DNA of 64,000 nt from Nocardiopsis metallicus (GTDB taxonomy: Bacteria > Actinomycetota > Actinomycetes > Streptosporangiales > Streptosporangiaceae): contig NZ_JACHDO010000001.1 in the NCBI RefSeq assembly GCF_014201115.1, positions 3,472,001 to 3,536,000 on the forward strand. The letters run 5' to 3'. Position 1 is the stretch's first letter; every line of letters starts with the position of its first letter. This document shows positions 16,750-24,228 of this stretch, piece after piece. Position numbers and translations under genes: made by a program. The notes below the pieces were generated by a model. The model was not told where the DNA came from. It made no database searches and saw only the letters and a program-made list of their open reading frames with translations.

Positions 16750-17366
16750 ACGTGCGCCACGAGGCGCTGTTCAAACACATATCCGAGTGGAGGTGAAAGC
16801 AACTCCGCCGCCTTCTCGTCGTAGCGAGAAGGTGAAGCAAGGGGCAGTCTGAAGCGGAGATCGCCGCCAAGGACGGGAAGCAGCCCTGACAATGCCTGGA
16901 TGGCCCAGTACTACCGGATGGGTCATGCCGCGGTTAGCGAGATGGGACGGTATACGAAAGGAACCGGTGCCATAAAACCCCCTAATTTTTCGCCAGCTCT
17001 AACCCGGTGGATCCGGGCTGGAAAGCAGTGCGCATCCACCAACGGAGAGGACCATAGTTCTCTCTCGTGGTGGAAAACTCCCGAGCCGGTATGTGAGATC
17101 TGGCAGGGAGGCCCTGGTGAAGGTCTACGGCGTAACCAGGGCGATACTGCGGGGGTAAAGCCGGGTACCTCGCCCGTCGATCGGAGAACAGCGAACGTGG
17201 GAACCACCGGTCCTCACTCCCTTCCCTTCTCGATGCCATCGAGAAAGGAAAGGATAGGTGCGATGCTCACCGAAGAAGGCCAGTGGGGCGGAGACGCCGT
17301 AGTAGTCCGAGACCGGGAAAGCCGGTCACATGGCGAAGGGCGGCAGCGATTCCAAGGAGAACACAG

Positions 17367-18836
17367 GTGAATGCAAGATCCGAAGACGCACCGGTGAACA
17401 CCGGAGCTTCGATCGTATGGCCGGATTCCGATACCGCCTACTTTCGGGTACGGAAGATGCAGACCAAACTCCATCAATGGGCGAAGGAGGATTCTTCACG
17501 CAGGTTCGATGACGTATTCAACCTGGTCTATGATCCGGCGTTCCTGGTCGATGCGTTCGAACGCACCGCCCGGAACAAAGGTGCCAGGACAGCAGGAGTC
17601 GACGGGGTCACCGTGCACATGGTCCGATCCCGTATCGGAAGGGATGCGTTCCTCCAACAGGTGCGCGACCTGCTCAAAAGCGGGGAATTCCGACCCAGTG
17701 AAGTACGTCGGGTGGCGATCCCCAAAGCGGGCGGGAAGCTGCGCAAGCTGGGGATCCCCACCGTGATCGACAGAGTGGTTCAGGCATCACTGAAAGCGGT
17801 GCTGGAACCGGTCTTCGAGGCGGACTTCCTTCCCTGCTCCTATGGTTTTCGGCCCAACCGGCGCGCTCAGGACGCGATCGCCGAGATCCACAGCCTCGCC
17901 TCACCGGTGAAGAACCACCACTGGGTTCTGGAAGCCGACATCAAAGCGTGCTTCGACGAGATCGATCACACCTCTTTGATGGATAGGGTGAGAGGACGGG
18001 TCAAGGACAAGCGGACCAACGCGCTGGTGAAATCGTTCTTGAAATCCGGCGTGATGACACAGTCCGGGAATCGAGAGGAGACCATCACCGGGACGCCGCA
18101 AGGCGGAATCCTGTCACCGTTGCTGGCCAACATCGCGTTGTCAGCACTGGACGAATACATCGCAGCGCAATGGGAAACCAGTGCATACCGTAGACGTGTT
18201 CGTCGCCAGAAGGGAATCGGTAACTGGAAACTGGTTCGTTACGCTGATGACTTCGTCATCATGGTGCAAGGGAGCCGTGACCGGGCCGAGGTCTTGAAAG
18301 AAGAGGTGAGCCAGGTACTGACCCCGTTAGGGCTGCGCTTGGCCGAGGAGAAAACCGGGGTTGTCCATATCGACCAGGGGTTCGATTTCCTCGGGTTTCA
18401 TATTCGCCGCAGGGTGAAGAGAGGGACCCGACGTCGGTACGTCTACACCATCCCGTCTAAGAAATCCGTTCAGGCGATCAAGGACGGGGTGCGGCGGGCA
18501 ACGAACAGACCCACCCGGAACACGGCCACCGAACGCAAGATCGCGGAGGTGGACACGATGGTTCGGGGGTGGGCGAACTACTTCCGTCATGGTGTGTCCA
18601 AGAAGATGTTCTCCACTGTGGATTCCTTTTCCTGGTGGAGGTTGTCTTCTTGGATCCGCCGCAAGCACTCCAATATTGGTCTGCGTGAGTTGAGGCGGCG
18701 GTTCACCGATCGTGGGTGGCGGCTCGCCTATCAGGGATCTGTTTTCCGTGGCGCATCCAACGTCACGGTGTCCCGGTATCGGTTCAGGGGGTATTCGATT
18801 CCCACCCCGTGGACCACACGACCTGCAACCTGTTGA
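17367..18836 (+). CDS. ltrA: Group II intron reverse transcriptase/maturase
   Basis: 489 residues from GTG 17367, chosen because AAGGAGA lies 7 bp upstream. The RT domain shows RVAIPKAGGKLRKLGIPT, PCSYGFRPNRRAQDAI, VLEADIKACFDEIDH, GTPQGGILSPLLANI and the catalytic YADD at about 292-295. The maturase (X) domain follows, with MVRGWANYFRHGVSK. The C-terminus is short, with no clear HNH endonuclease, so mobility would rely on ssDNA or replication-fork targets. The protein binds its own intron RNA for splicing and retrohoming. No frame damage is seen. Confidence 0.95.
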   Translation: MNARSEDAPVNTGASIVWPDSDTAYFRVRKMQTKLHQWAKEDSSRRFDDVFNLVYDPAFLVDAFERTARNKGARTAGVDGVTVHMVRSRIGRDAFLQQVRDLLKSGEFRPSEVRRVAIPKAGGKLRKLGIPTVIDRVVQASLKAVLEPVFEADFLPCSYGFRPNRRAQDAIAEIHSLASPVKNHHWVLEADIKACFDEIDHTSLMDRVRGRVKDKRTNALVKSFLKSGVMTQSGNREETITGTPQGGILSPLLANIALSALDEYIAAQWETSAYRRRVRRQKGIGNWKLVRYADDFVIMVQGSRDRAEVLKEEVSQVLTPLGLRLAEEKTGVVHIDQGFDFLGFHIRRRVKRGTRRRYVYTIPSKKSVQAIKDGVRRATNRPTRNTATERKIAEVDTMVRGWANYFRHGVSKKMFSTVDSFSWWRLSSWIRRKHSNIGLRELRRRFTDRGWRLAYQGSVFRGASNVTVSRYRFRGYSIPTPWTTRPATC

Positions 18837-18847
18837 GGAACCGTGGA

Positions 18848-18881
18848 GAGCCCGTTGCGTTGAAAGGCGCACGGCGGGTTC
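18848..18881 (+). ncRNA. Group II intron domain V
   Basis: A 34-nt hairpin with lower-stem strands GAGCCCGTTGC and CGGCGGGTTC around a GAAA tetraloop, the conserved catalytic hairpin of group II introns. It begins 9 bp after the reverse transcriptase stop codon. Domain VI and the 3' splice site follow within 65 bp. Confidence 0.8.
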
Positions 18882-19041
18882 GGAGGGCGGGCCGTGGAAA
18901 CCTGTCGTGAGTGATCACGGTAAGGCGCCACGGTCCGACCCTACTGTCCGAGATTATCCACTGATTTGCACGGGAGACCATAGCTTTCCAGTCAGTTATT
19001 GGTTGCTGTGAAAACGCTCTGCTCAGAGACACCGTGAACCC

Positions 19042-19410
19042 ATGGATGTGATCGAACAGCTACAGCAACTCCAAAACGAGCTGACCGCACGGGGCCTGCG
19101 CTCGGTGATCAGCGACAAGGCCCACTGGTTCACGATGGACCCCATCCCCACCCTGACCTGCTGCACCTACCTGGGCCGCGCACAAGTCACCGTCACCAGC
19201 GACGGCCTCTATCAGTGGCTGGACGGCAAGGGGAACTACCGAACCCACCCCCGGGTGTACGTGGGACTGGTCATCAACGACCTCATCCGCACCCGCGCGG
19301 GCACAAGCACCCCGCCTGAACTCCCCGAATGGAACTCGCCACCGCCGGGCCACCGCCCACCGCTGCCACGACGCAGCGACGCAAAGCCACACCGAGGGAG
19401 GCCGTGGTGA
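19042..19410 (+). CDS. Unidentified 122-residue protein of the integrated element
   Basis: It starts at ATG 19042 (MDVIEQLQQLQNELTARGLR). A compact N-terminal domain has FTMDPIPTLTCCTYLG and VTVTSDGLYQWLDGKGNYR. The C-terminal third is proline and basic rich (SPPPGHRPPLPRRS). It resembles small proteins encoded next to XRE regulators and excisionases on actinomycete elements, but I cannot name the family. Its stop overlaps the GTG of the next gene. It was originally divergent from the XRE gene; the IS5 element and the intron now fill the shared promoter region. Confidence 0.7.
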   Translation: MDVIEQLQQLQNELTARGLRSVISDKAHWFTMDPIPTLTCCTYLGRAQVTVTSDGLYQWLDGKGNYRTHPRVYVGLVINDLIRTRAGTSTPPELPEWNSPPPGHRPPLPRRSDAKPHRGRPW

Positions 19411-19619
19411 AGGACTACCCCACCCATCCCGATCTGTACATGGACCCCGTGGACGCCGCCGAGATCCTCGGCATAGCAACCTCCACCCTGCGTACCTGGG
19501 CGCGCACCGGACGCCTGGAGGGCGTCGTGGACTGGTTCCCCAGCCCCACCAACGGATGGCGCTACTACCGGGCAGGCGACGTCTACGACCTCGCGGAAGA
19601 GCGCGGCAAGACCACGTGA
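19407..19619 (+). CDS. MerR/Xis-like helix-turn-helix protein (likely excisionase)
   Basis: 70 residues from GTG 19407, with GAGGGAGG just upstream and a GTGA overlap with the previous gene. The winged helix is VDAAEILGIATSTLRTWART, then GWRYYRAGDVYDLAEE. It is convergent with the integrase gene and separated from it by a strong hairpin. Next to an integrase, the best reading is the excisionase. A start at GTG 19404 is also possible. Confidence 0.8.
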   Translation: MKDYPTHPDLYMDPVDAAEILGIATSTLRTWARTGRLEGVVDWFPSPTNGWRYYRAGDVYDLAEERGKTT

Positions 19620-19645
19620 CACCGCCCCGAGTCCTCGGAGAGAAC

Positions 19646-19680
19646 GAAGCGGCCCACCACATCGCGTGGTGGGCCGCTTC
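19646..19680. terminator. Bidirectional terminator between the HTH gene and the integrase gene
   Basis: Perfect 15-bp arms, GAAGCGGCCCACCAC and its reverse complement, with a 5-nt loop. The hairpin lies between convergent genes, 27 bp after one stop and 21 bp after the other. Confidence 0.85.
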
Positions 19681-19700
19681 TGCGTACACGAACACCCCGC

Positions 19701-21050
19701 TCAGCCACCCCGGGAACGGTTACGGATCGAGGCCAGCGCCGACAGCGCGGTCTCATCCGCCTCGGGAAGAGTGTGCAGGTAGCGGGCCGTGGTCGCGATG
19801 TCGGAGTGTCCCAACCGTTCCTTGACCACCTGCAAGTCAGCACCACCGGCCAACAACCACGAGGCGTGTGCGTGCCGAAGATCGTGGAAACGCACCCGCA
19901 CGCCCAGGTCTGCGCGGGACAGAGCGGGACGCCATACCTGGCGACGGAACCAGTCCGCCGGGATGTGCCCGTCGGTCTCGCGTGAGCGCGGCGCACGCGG
20001 CTCATCCTTGCCTTGGGACCGACGTTCGGCACGGTAGTGGGCATAGGCGCCCTTGCAGTGCTCGCACCTGCACTTGCCCATTGAGTATCCGCTCAGACTG
20101 CCGTGCTTGTACTGGCGTCCCTGCTCGTTCGGGTCTGTCAGACCCAACGTGTCAGGGTCGGGCACCACTCGCAGCCGCCTCTTGGGCACGGGCTGGTCGG
20201 CTGCGGGGAACAGCAGGTCATCCGGTCCGGGTGCGTACGCATCCGTATGCGCGGCGAGCTTGCGCACCAGTGGCGTACTCAGCTTGAACCGGCGGTACTC
20301 GCGGTCCTTGGGATAGTCCTTCACGTGGAACCGGCCCCCGGTGGGGTGGAACTTGGGGTTGACCTCCACCACCGCACGACTGACCGTCACGATCCCCGAA
20401 CGGGTGTGCAGGTCCTTGACCCGCAGTTCGGAGAGTTCGCCCCAGCGGGTTCCGCTCTCGATCGCGGTTTCCACCAGCAGGCGTGTGCGCTCGTCGGGCA
20501 GTTCCCAGTACAGGGCGTCGAACTGTTCCGGGGTGATGATGGTGCGCGGTTTGCGCGACACCGGCGGTGTTTTCACGCCTTTGCAGGGATGGAGGAATGT
20601 CACTTGATCGTTCAGAGCCGTGGTGAACACCGCGCTCAGGATCGACTTGTTGGCGTTGATCGTGCCCGCCGACACGCCGTCGTTCTGCAGACGGGTGATC
20701 CAGGCGCGCACGTGCTCGGGGAGGATGTCCACCATGCGCATCGTCCCGAACTCGGGAAGGATGTGCTTGTTCAGCGAGTAGGTGTACCGCTGGCGGGTGC
20801 TGGCCTCCATCTGGTGGTTGGGGAGCCAGGTCCCTTCCACGTAGCGGGCGAAGGTCATCCGGCCCCGCGCGGGGTCTCCGATCCTGCCCTCAGCCAGTTT
20901 CGTCTCGGCGCGCTGCCACGCCCGGTCTGCTTCCTTGACGTTCGGGAACGTTCCCGCCGAACGCTCCCGTCCCTTCACGTCCTTGTAGTAGGCGGTGTAG
21001 CGCACCCGACCGTTGCGCCCCACGCGTTTGCGGGAGAAACCCACGTCCAT
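19701..21050 (-). CDS. int: Site-specific tyrosine recombinase (integrase)
   Basis: A 449-residue protein. An AP2/arm-type N-terminus (RYTAYYKDVKGRERSAGTF) is followed by a core-binding domain (70-160) and a catalytic domain. The catalytic residues read as Arg202 (SGTRWGEL), His389 and Arg392 (HDLRHAHASW), His415 (LGHSDIAT) and Tyr424 (TARYLH). An insert at about 310-350 carries CRCEHC at 327-332, perhaps a zinc site. It is adjacent to the right att repeat, so it most likely catalyses integration into the tRNA 3' end. ATG 21050 was kept as start. Confidence 0.95.
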   Translation of the reverse strand: MDVGFSRKRVGRNGRVRYTAYYKDVKGRERSAGTFPNVKEADRAWQRAETKLAEGRIGDPARGRMTFARYVEGTWLPNHQMEASTRQRYTYSLNKHILPEFGTMRMVDILPEHVRAWITRLQNDGVSAGTINANKSILSAVFTTALNDQVTFLHPCKGVKTPPVSRKPRTIITPEQFDALYWELPDERTRLLVETAIESGTRWGELSELRVKDLHTRSGIVTVSRAVVEVNPKFHPTGGRFHVKDYPKDREYRRFKLSTPLVRKLAAHTDAYAPGPDDLLFPAADQPVPKRRLRVVPDPDTLGLTDPNEQGRQYKHGSLSGYSMGKCRCEHCKGAYAHYRAERRSQGKDEPRAPRSRETDGHIPADWFRRQVWRPALSRADLGVRVRFHDLRHAHASWLLAGGADLQVVKERLGHSDIATTARYLHTLPEADETALSALASIRNRSRGG

Positions 21051-21202
21051 TCACCTCGGGGGTTGACCGTGATTCGACCGTGGACCGTGCGTCACCAGAC
21101 GATATTCGGCGACATTGCACGGCACCCTGATTCCCTAATCTACCTGCGATTTTACGCTTATCACAGGCATCGGTCCAGGTTGAATTGAACGCGAAATGCG
21201 TT

Positions 21203-21246
21203 TCGACACGGTAGGGGTCACAGGTTCGAGTCCTGTATCGCCCACA
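21203..21246 (+). repeat. Right att direct repeat (3' end of a tRNA, Val-like)
   Basis: Identical over 44 bp to 8462-8505. Here the sequence upstream cannot pair with the anticodon stem, so only the 3' portion of the tRNA is present. It lies 152 bp from the integrase start. Confidence 0.85.
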
Positions 21247-21252
21247 GGTAAG

Positions 21253-21286
21253 ACGTAAGGCCAGGTCTTCGGATCTGGCCTTACGT
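21253..21286 (+). terminator. Hairpin after the right tRNA end
   Basis: Arms ACGTAAGGCCAG and CTGGCCTTACGT pair perfectly around a 10-nt loop. It starts 7 bp after the tRNA end and is probably the original tRNA terminator. Confidence 0.65.
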
Positions 21287-22037
21287 GTGTCCCCGGTCCC
21301 CGTGGTGGGAGGTATCCGGGAGGTCATCCCCGAAGCGGGTTCCTTCGGGAGCCCGCTCTCGCTGTCGCCGCGGTAGTGCTCCTGGAGGATCGGCGCGCTA
21401 CCGAACAACCGGTCCCGTTCCCCCGGGTGAGAGCGTCCGCACTCCGCGTCCACCAGGCCCCGGCCACCGTGAGTACGCTCTTGTCCATCTCGTCGGCGAC
21501 CGTCCGGCAGACGCGCTTCATCCCCGGGATGGCGTACCCCGGCCTCGCGGACCCGACCGCTTCGGAGATCCCCTGCTCGGCCGGCCCGGCCCGGTGCGAG
21601 CGCCGCCCCGCGTCAGTGAACGTGACCCCGGAACCAGAGCGGGGCGCGGCGACCGCACCCCGCAGTTGTGGTCGCCGCCCCAAGCGGGCCGCCAGAACCG
21701 CCCCCTGAGGTTCCCGCGCCGCACCGGCCCGCCTCGCGGACCGGTGAGAAGGTACGGGTGTTCGCTTCCCTCGATCAGAACGGTGTACGTTACAACACCA
21801 GTAGGCGGCACTCAGCCAACGGCCAGTTCGGCCCGCTCGGGTACGAGCAGAGAACGGCTGGCCCGGAGCTCGCCGCCTCATCACCGATGTCCGCTCTCGT
21901 GGGGAGCGCCCCTACCAGCTCGCGCGCGGCGAACTGGCGCTGATCGTCGAACTCATCGGCTCGGGTCGGTCGTGCGTCTCGTCGCGGAGGACTTCCTGTC
22001 AGGCGCCGGCGCCGGGTGGGGGGCAACCGACCGGCTC
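21287..22037. pseudogene. Decayed stretch with an IS3 OrfB tail relic
   Basis: This 750-bp stretch holds no intact gene. Around 21765-21860 the plus strand reads FASLDQNGVRY and SRRHSANGQFGPLGYEQ, matching the C-terminus of an IS3 OrfB and similar to the end of the intact copy at 3334-4248. No partner domain or terminal repeat remains. The rest gives only long overlapping GC-driven frames. Confidence 0.55.
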
Positions 22038-22715
22038 TCACCCGGCGCCGCGCGCCGAATCGGTGAGGTGCCGCCAGGTCCGTACGAGCTGGCTGAACTC
22101 CTTGACCTGCACGAGCACGTGGTCGCGGGCGGCGTTCTCCGCGGCCTCGGCGTCCCCGGCGACGACGGCGTCGGCGATCGCCCGGTGCTCGGCCAGGGAG
22201 CGTCGCATGCGGTCCGGCACCCGGAGCTGGAGCCGCCGGTACGGCTGGAGGGCCCGCTTGAGCGCGTGGGCCTGCTGTCGCAGGTATTCGTTGCCGCACG
22301 CCTCGTAGACGACGCTGTGGAAATCGGCGTTGGCGTAGTAGTACCCGTCGGCGTCGCCCGCCGTGGCATGCCGCTCACATGCGCGCAGGGTTTGCTCGAG
22401 CCGGTCCATCGACTCCCGGTCGATGCGGCGTGCGCAGAGCCGTGCCGCCATCCCCTCGAGCTCGGCCATGACCTCGAAGCGCTCGGCCAGTTCGGAGACG
22501 CCGAGCTCGATGACGTACGTGCCCTGCTTGGGGCGGATCTGCACCAGCCCGGAGCGCTCCAGTGCCTGGAGCGCCTCCCGGATCGGCGTGCGCGAGCAGC
22601 CGAACTCGCGCTCGAGCTGCGCCGGGTCCAGGCGCTCGCCCGGCCGGTACCGTCCCTCGACGACAGCGTTCTCCAGCGCGTCCCGTACGCGTTGGGATTC
22701 CGGAACCCGAGCCAT
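22038..22715 (-). CDS. matR: GntR-family regulator (FCD type) of the malonate operon
   Basis: 225 residues from ATG 22715, with GGAGG 7 bp upstream. The winged helix lies at about 10-70 (RVRDALENAVVEGRYRPGER, then LEREFGCSRTPIREALQALE). The FCD effector domain follows, with the metal- or ligand-binding pattern ADFHSVVYEACGN and a late LAEHRAIADAVVAGD. It is divergent from the malonyl-CoA decarboxylase gene. MatR proteins of Rhizobium repress malonate genes until malonate binds, and position supports the same role here. Confidence 0.82.
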   Translation of the reverse strand: MARVPESQRVRDALENAVVEGRYRPGERLDPAQLEREFGCSRTPIREALQALERSGLVQIRPKQGTYVIELGVSELAERFEVMAELEGMAARLCARRIDRESMDRLEQTLRACERHATAGDADGYYYANADFHSVVYEACGNEYLRQQAHALKRALQPYRRLQLRVPDRMRRSLAEHRAIADAVVAGDAEAAENAARDHVLVQVKEFSQLVRTWRHLTDSARGAG

Positions 22716-22800
22716 CGACACCTCCGCGCCCAGATTAGCCGACCGGCTGCGGGGGTTGCGCTCCACTGTTCCATACCCTACGTTCCCTGTTATATATATC

Positions 22801-22814
22801 ACATCAAGTGATGT
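22801..22814. promoter_or_regulatory. Candidate operator for the malonate regulator
   Basis: ACATCAAGTGATGT is a perfect 6-2-6 inverted repeat. It sits between the divergent regulator and decarboxylase genes, 20 bp before the decarboxylase ATG and next to an AT-rich TTATATATATC stretch that may hold a -10 box. GntR/FCD dimers bind sites of this size. Assignment is by position and symmetry. Confidence 0.5.
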
Positions 22815-22834
22815 ATGTTACTTAAGGAGCGGAG

Positions 22835-24187
22835 ATGCGGCCCGACGGAGCGCGCGAGACCGGTCCGGTCCGACCGGCAAGAGAGGGGCATGCCAGTGGC
22901 CCCCAGGCGGCCGACACGTCGGAGCCGCCCTCCCTGGACCGCCTGATCACCGCCTGCGAGGTCCTCATGGGCGACGTGGGCGAGGCCTCCGTCCGCGCGG
23001 TCGCGGCGCGGGCCCTGGCCGCCTACGGCGAGCTCGACGACTCCGGCAGGACTGCCTTCTTCACCCACGTCATCAAGGAGCACGGCGTCGACCCCGACCG
23101 GGTCCGCGCCGCCTTCCACCGCTGGGACGAGGCCAGGAACAGCGGGTCGGGAGGCGAGGAGGAGCTGATCGGGCTCTTCGACGCGGTCGAGCCGGCGCGC
23201 CAGCGACTGCTCCGCCGGATGAACCACGCGCCCGACGCCACGCTCGCCCTGGTCGGGATGCGCGCGGACCTGCGTCGGCTGATGCGCCGCCACCCGGAGC
23301 TACGGCCCCTGGACCACGACCTCCACCACCTGCTCGCCTCCTGGTTCAACCGCGGTTTCCTCCGCCTGGCGGAGGTCACCCCGGATTCGCCCCGGCGGCT
23401 GCACGACCACCTGCTGCGCTACGAGAGGGTCCACCCGATGGCGGACCGCGCCGAACTCCGCCGCCGCCTGGAGCCCGCGGACCGCCGCATCCACGCCTTC
23501 TTCCACCCGGCCACCGGCGACGTGCCGCTGATCTTCGTGGAGGTCGCCCTGGTGCGCGGAACCCCGGGCGAGATCACCCCCCTGCTGGAGCCCGGCCCCG
23601 CCCTGGACCCCCGGGAGGCCGACACGGCGGCGCTCTACTCGATCAACAACGCGCTGGACGGCCTGACCGGGATCTCCTTCGGCAGCCTCCTCATCAAGCA
23701 GGTCATCGAGCAGGTGCGCGAACGGCTTCCGCACCTGGCGCACTTCGTCACGCTCTCACCGATCCCGGGATTCCGGCGCTGGCTCGACGAGCGGGCCGGG
23801 AGCGAGGCCGACCTACGGGAGCTCGTCCGGGACCTGGATGCCGCGGACGGACCGGCCGACCTCGACCCCGCGGACACCGCGCGGATCCGCTCGCGGCTCC
23901 TGCCCGCCCTGGCCCGGTACATCGCGGCCGAGAAACGCGACGACGGGCGCCCCCTCGACCCGGTCGCCCGCTTCCACCTGGGCAACGGGGCCGCCGTGTG
24001 GAGGCTCAACTGGCCGGCGAACACCTCGCCGCAGGCCTGGCGGCAGTCCTACGGCGCGATGGTCAACTACCGCTACGAGCCGGAGAAGCTCGAACACCGC
24101 CACGAGGACTTCGTCCGCCGCCGCACCGTGGTGCTCGACGGTCCCCTGCGGGACGCGCTGCCGGACACACCGGGCTCCGACACGTGA
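22835..24187 (+). CDS. matA: Malonyl-CoA decarboxylase
   Basis: 450 residues, the usual length. It converts malonyl-CoA to acetyl-CoA and CO2. An N-terminal helical domain (about 20-150) precedes the acetyltransferase-like catalytic domain, with ALVRGTPGEITPLL, LYSINNALDGLTGISFGSLL, HFVTLSPIPGFRRWL (catalytic Ser) and RFHLGNGAAVWRLNW followed by NYRYEP. The ribosome site AAGGAGCGGAG lies just upstream of ATG 22835. It is first in an operon with malonyl-CoA synthetase and a two-subunit malonate carrier, so the pathway is uptake, activation, then decarboxylation. Confidence 0.93.
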   Translation: MRPDGARETGPVRPAREGHASGPQAADTSEPPSLDRLITACEVLMGDVGEASVRAVAARALAAYGELDDSGRTAFFTHVIKEHGVDPDRVRAAFHRWDEARNSGSGGEEELIGLFDAVEPARQRLLRRMNHAPDATLALVGMRADLRRLMRRHPELRPLDHDLHHLLASWFNRGFLRLAEVTPDSPRRLHDHLLRYERVHPMADRAELRRRLEPADRRIHAFFHPATGDVPLIFVEVALVRGTPGEITPLLEPGPALDPREADTAALYSINNALDGLTGISFGSLLIKQVIEQVRERLPHLAHFVTLSPIPGFRRWLDERAGSEADLRELVRDLDAADGPADLDPADTARIRSRLLPALARYIAAEKRDDGRPLDPVARFHLGNGAAVWRLNWPANTSPQAWRQSYGAMVNYRYEPEKLEHRHEDFVRRRTVVLDGPLRDALPDTPGSDT

Positions 24188-24228
24188 GACACCTCCACCG
24201 CACCGAGAGAGAAAGAGGAACACCACCG

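Larger units (their letters stand above)
16752..18944 (+). mobile_element. Group II intron with reverse transcriptase
   Basis: About 2.19 kb. The 5' end GTGCGCC fits the GUGYG rule. Domain V is recognisable at 18848-18881, and the 3' end CCGACCCTAC fits a group II terminus. The intron protein gene lies in domain IV. The insertion is between AC and T, inside the right target duplication of the IS5 element. The 5' boundary is firm; the 3' boundary is inferred from the motif and from restoration of the duplication. Confidence 0.85.
8462..21246. mobile_element. Integrated element with tyrosine integrase, bounded by 44-bp att repeats
   Basis: About 12.8 kb lies between identical tRNA-end repeats. 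The integrase gene is beside the right repeat, reading inward. Other backbone genes are two excisionase-like HTH proteins, a replication-relaxation protein, an XRE/DUF397 pair and a small unknown protein. No FtsK/TraB-like transfer gene or Rep initiator is visible, so it is either a non-conjugative element or a degraded AICE. Three insertion sequences and a group II intron make up roughly half of it. Confidence 0.75.

Noticed and set aside
13620..21050. Complete conjugative AICE
   Set aside because: No FtsK/TraB translocase, RepSA or Prim-Pol gene is visible between the att repeats.
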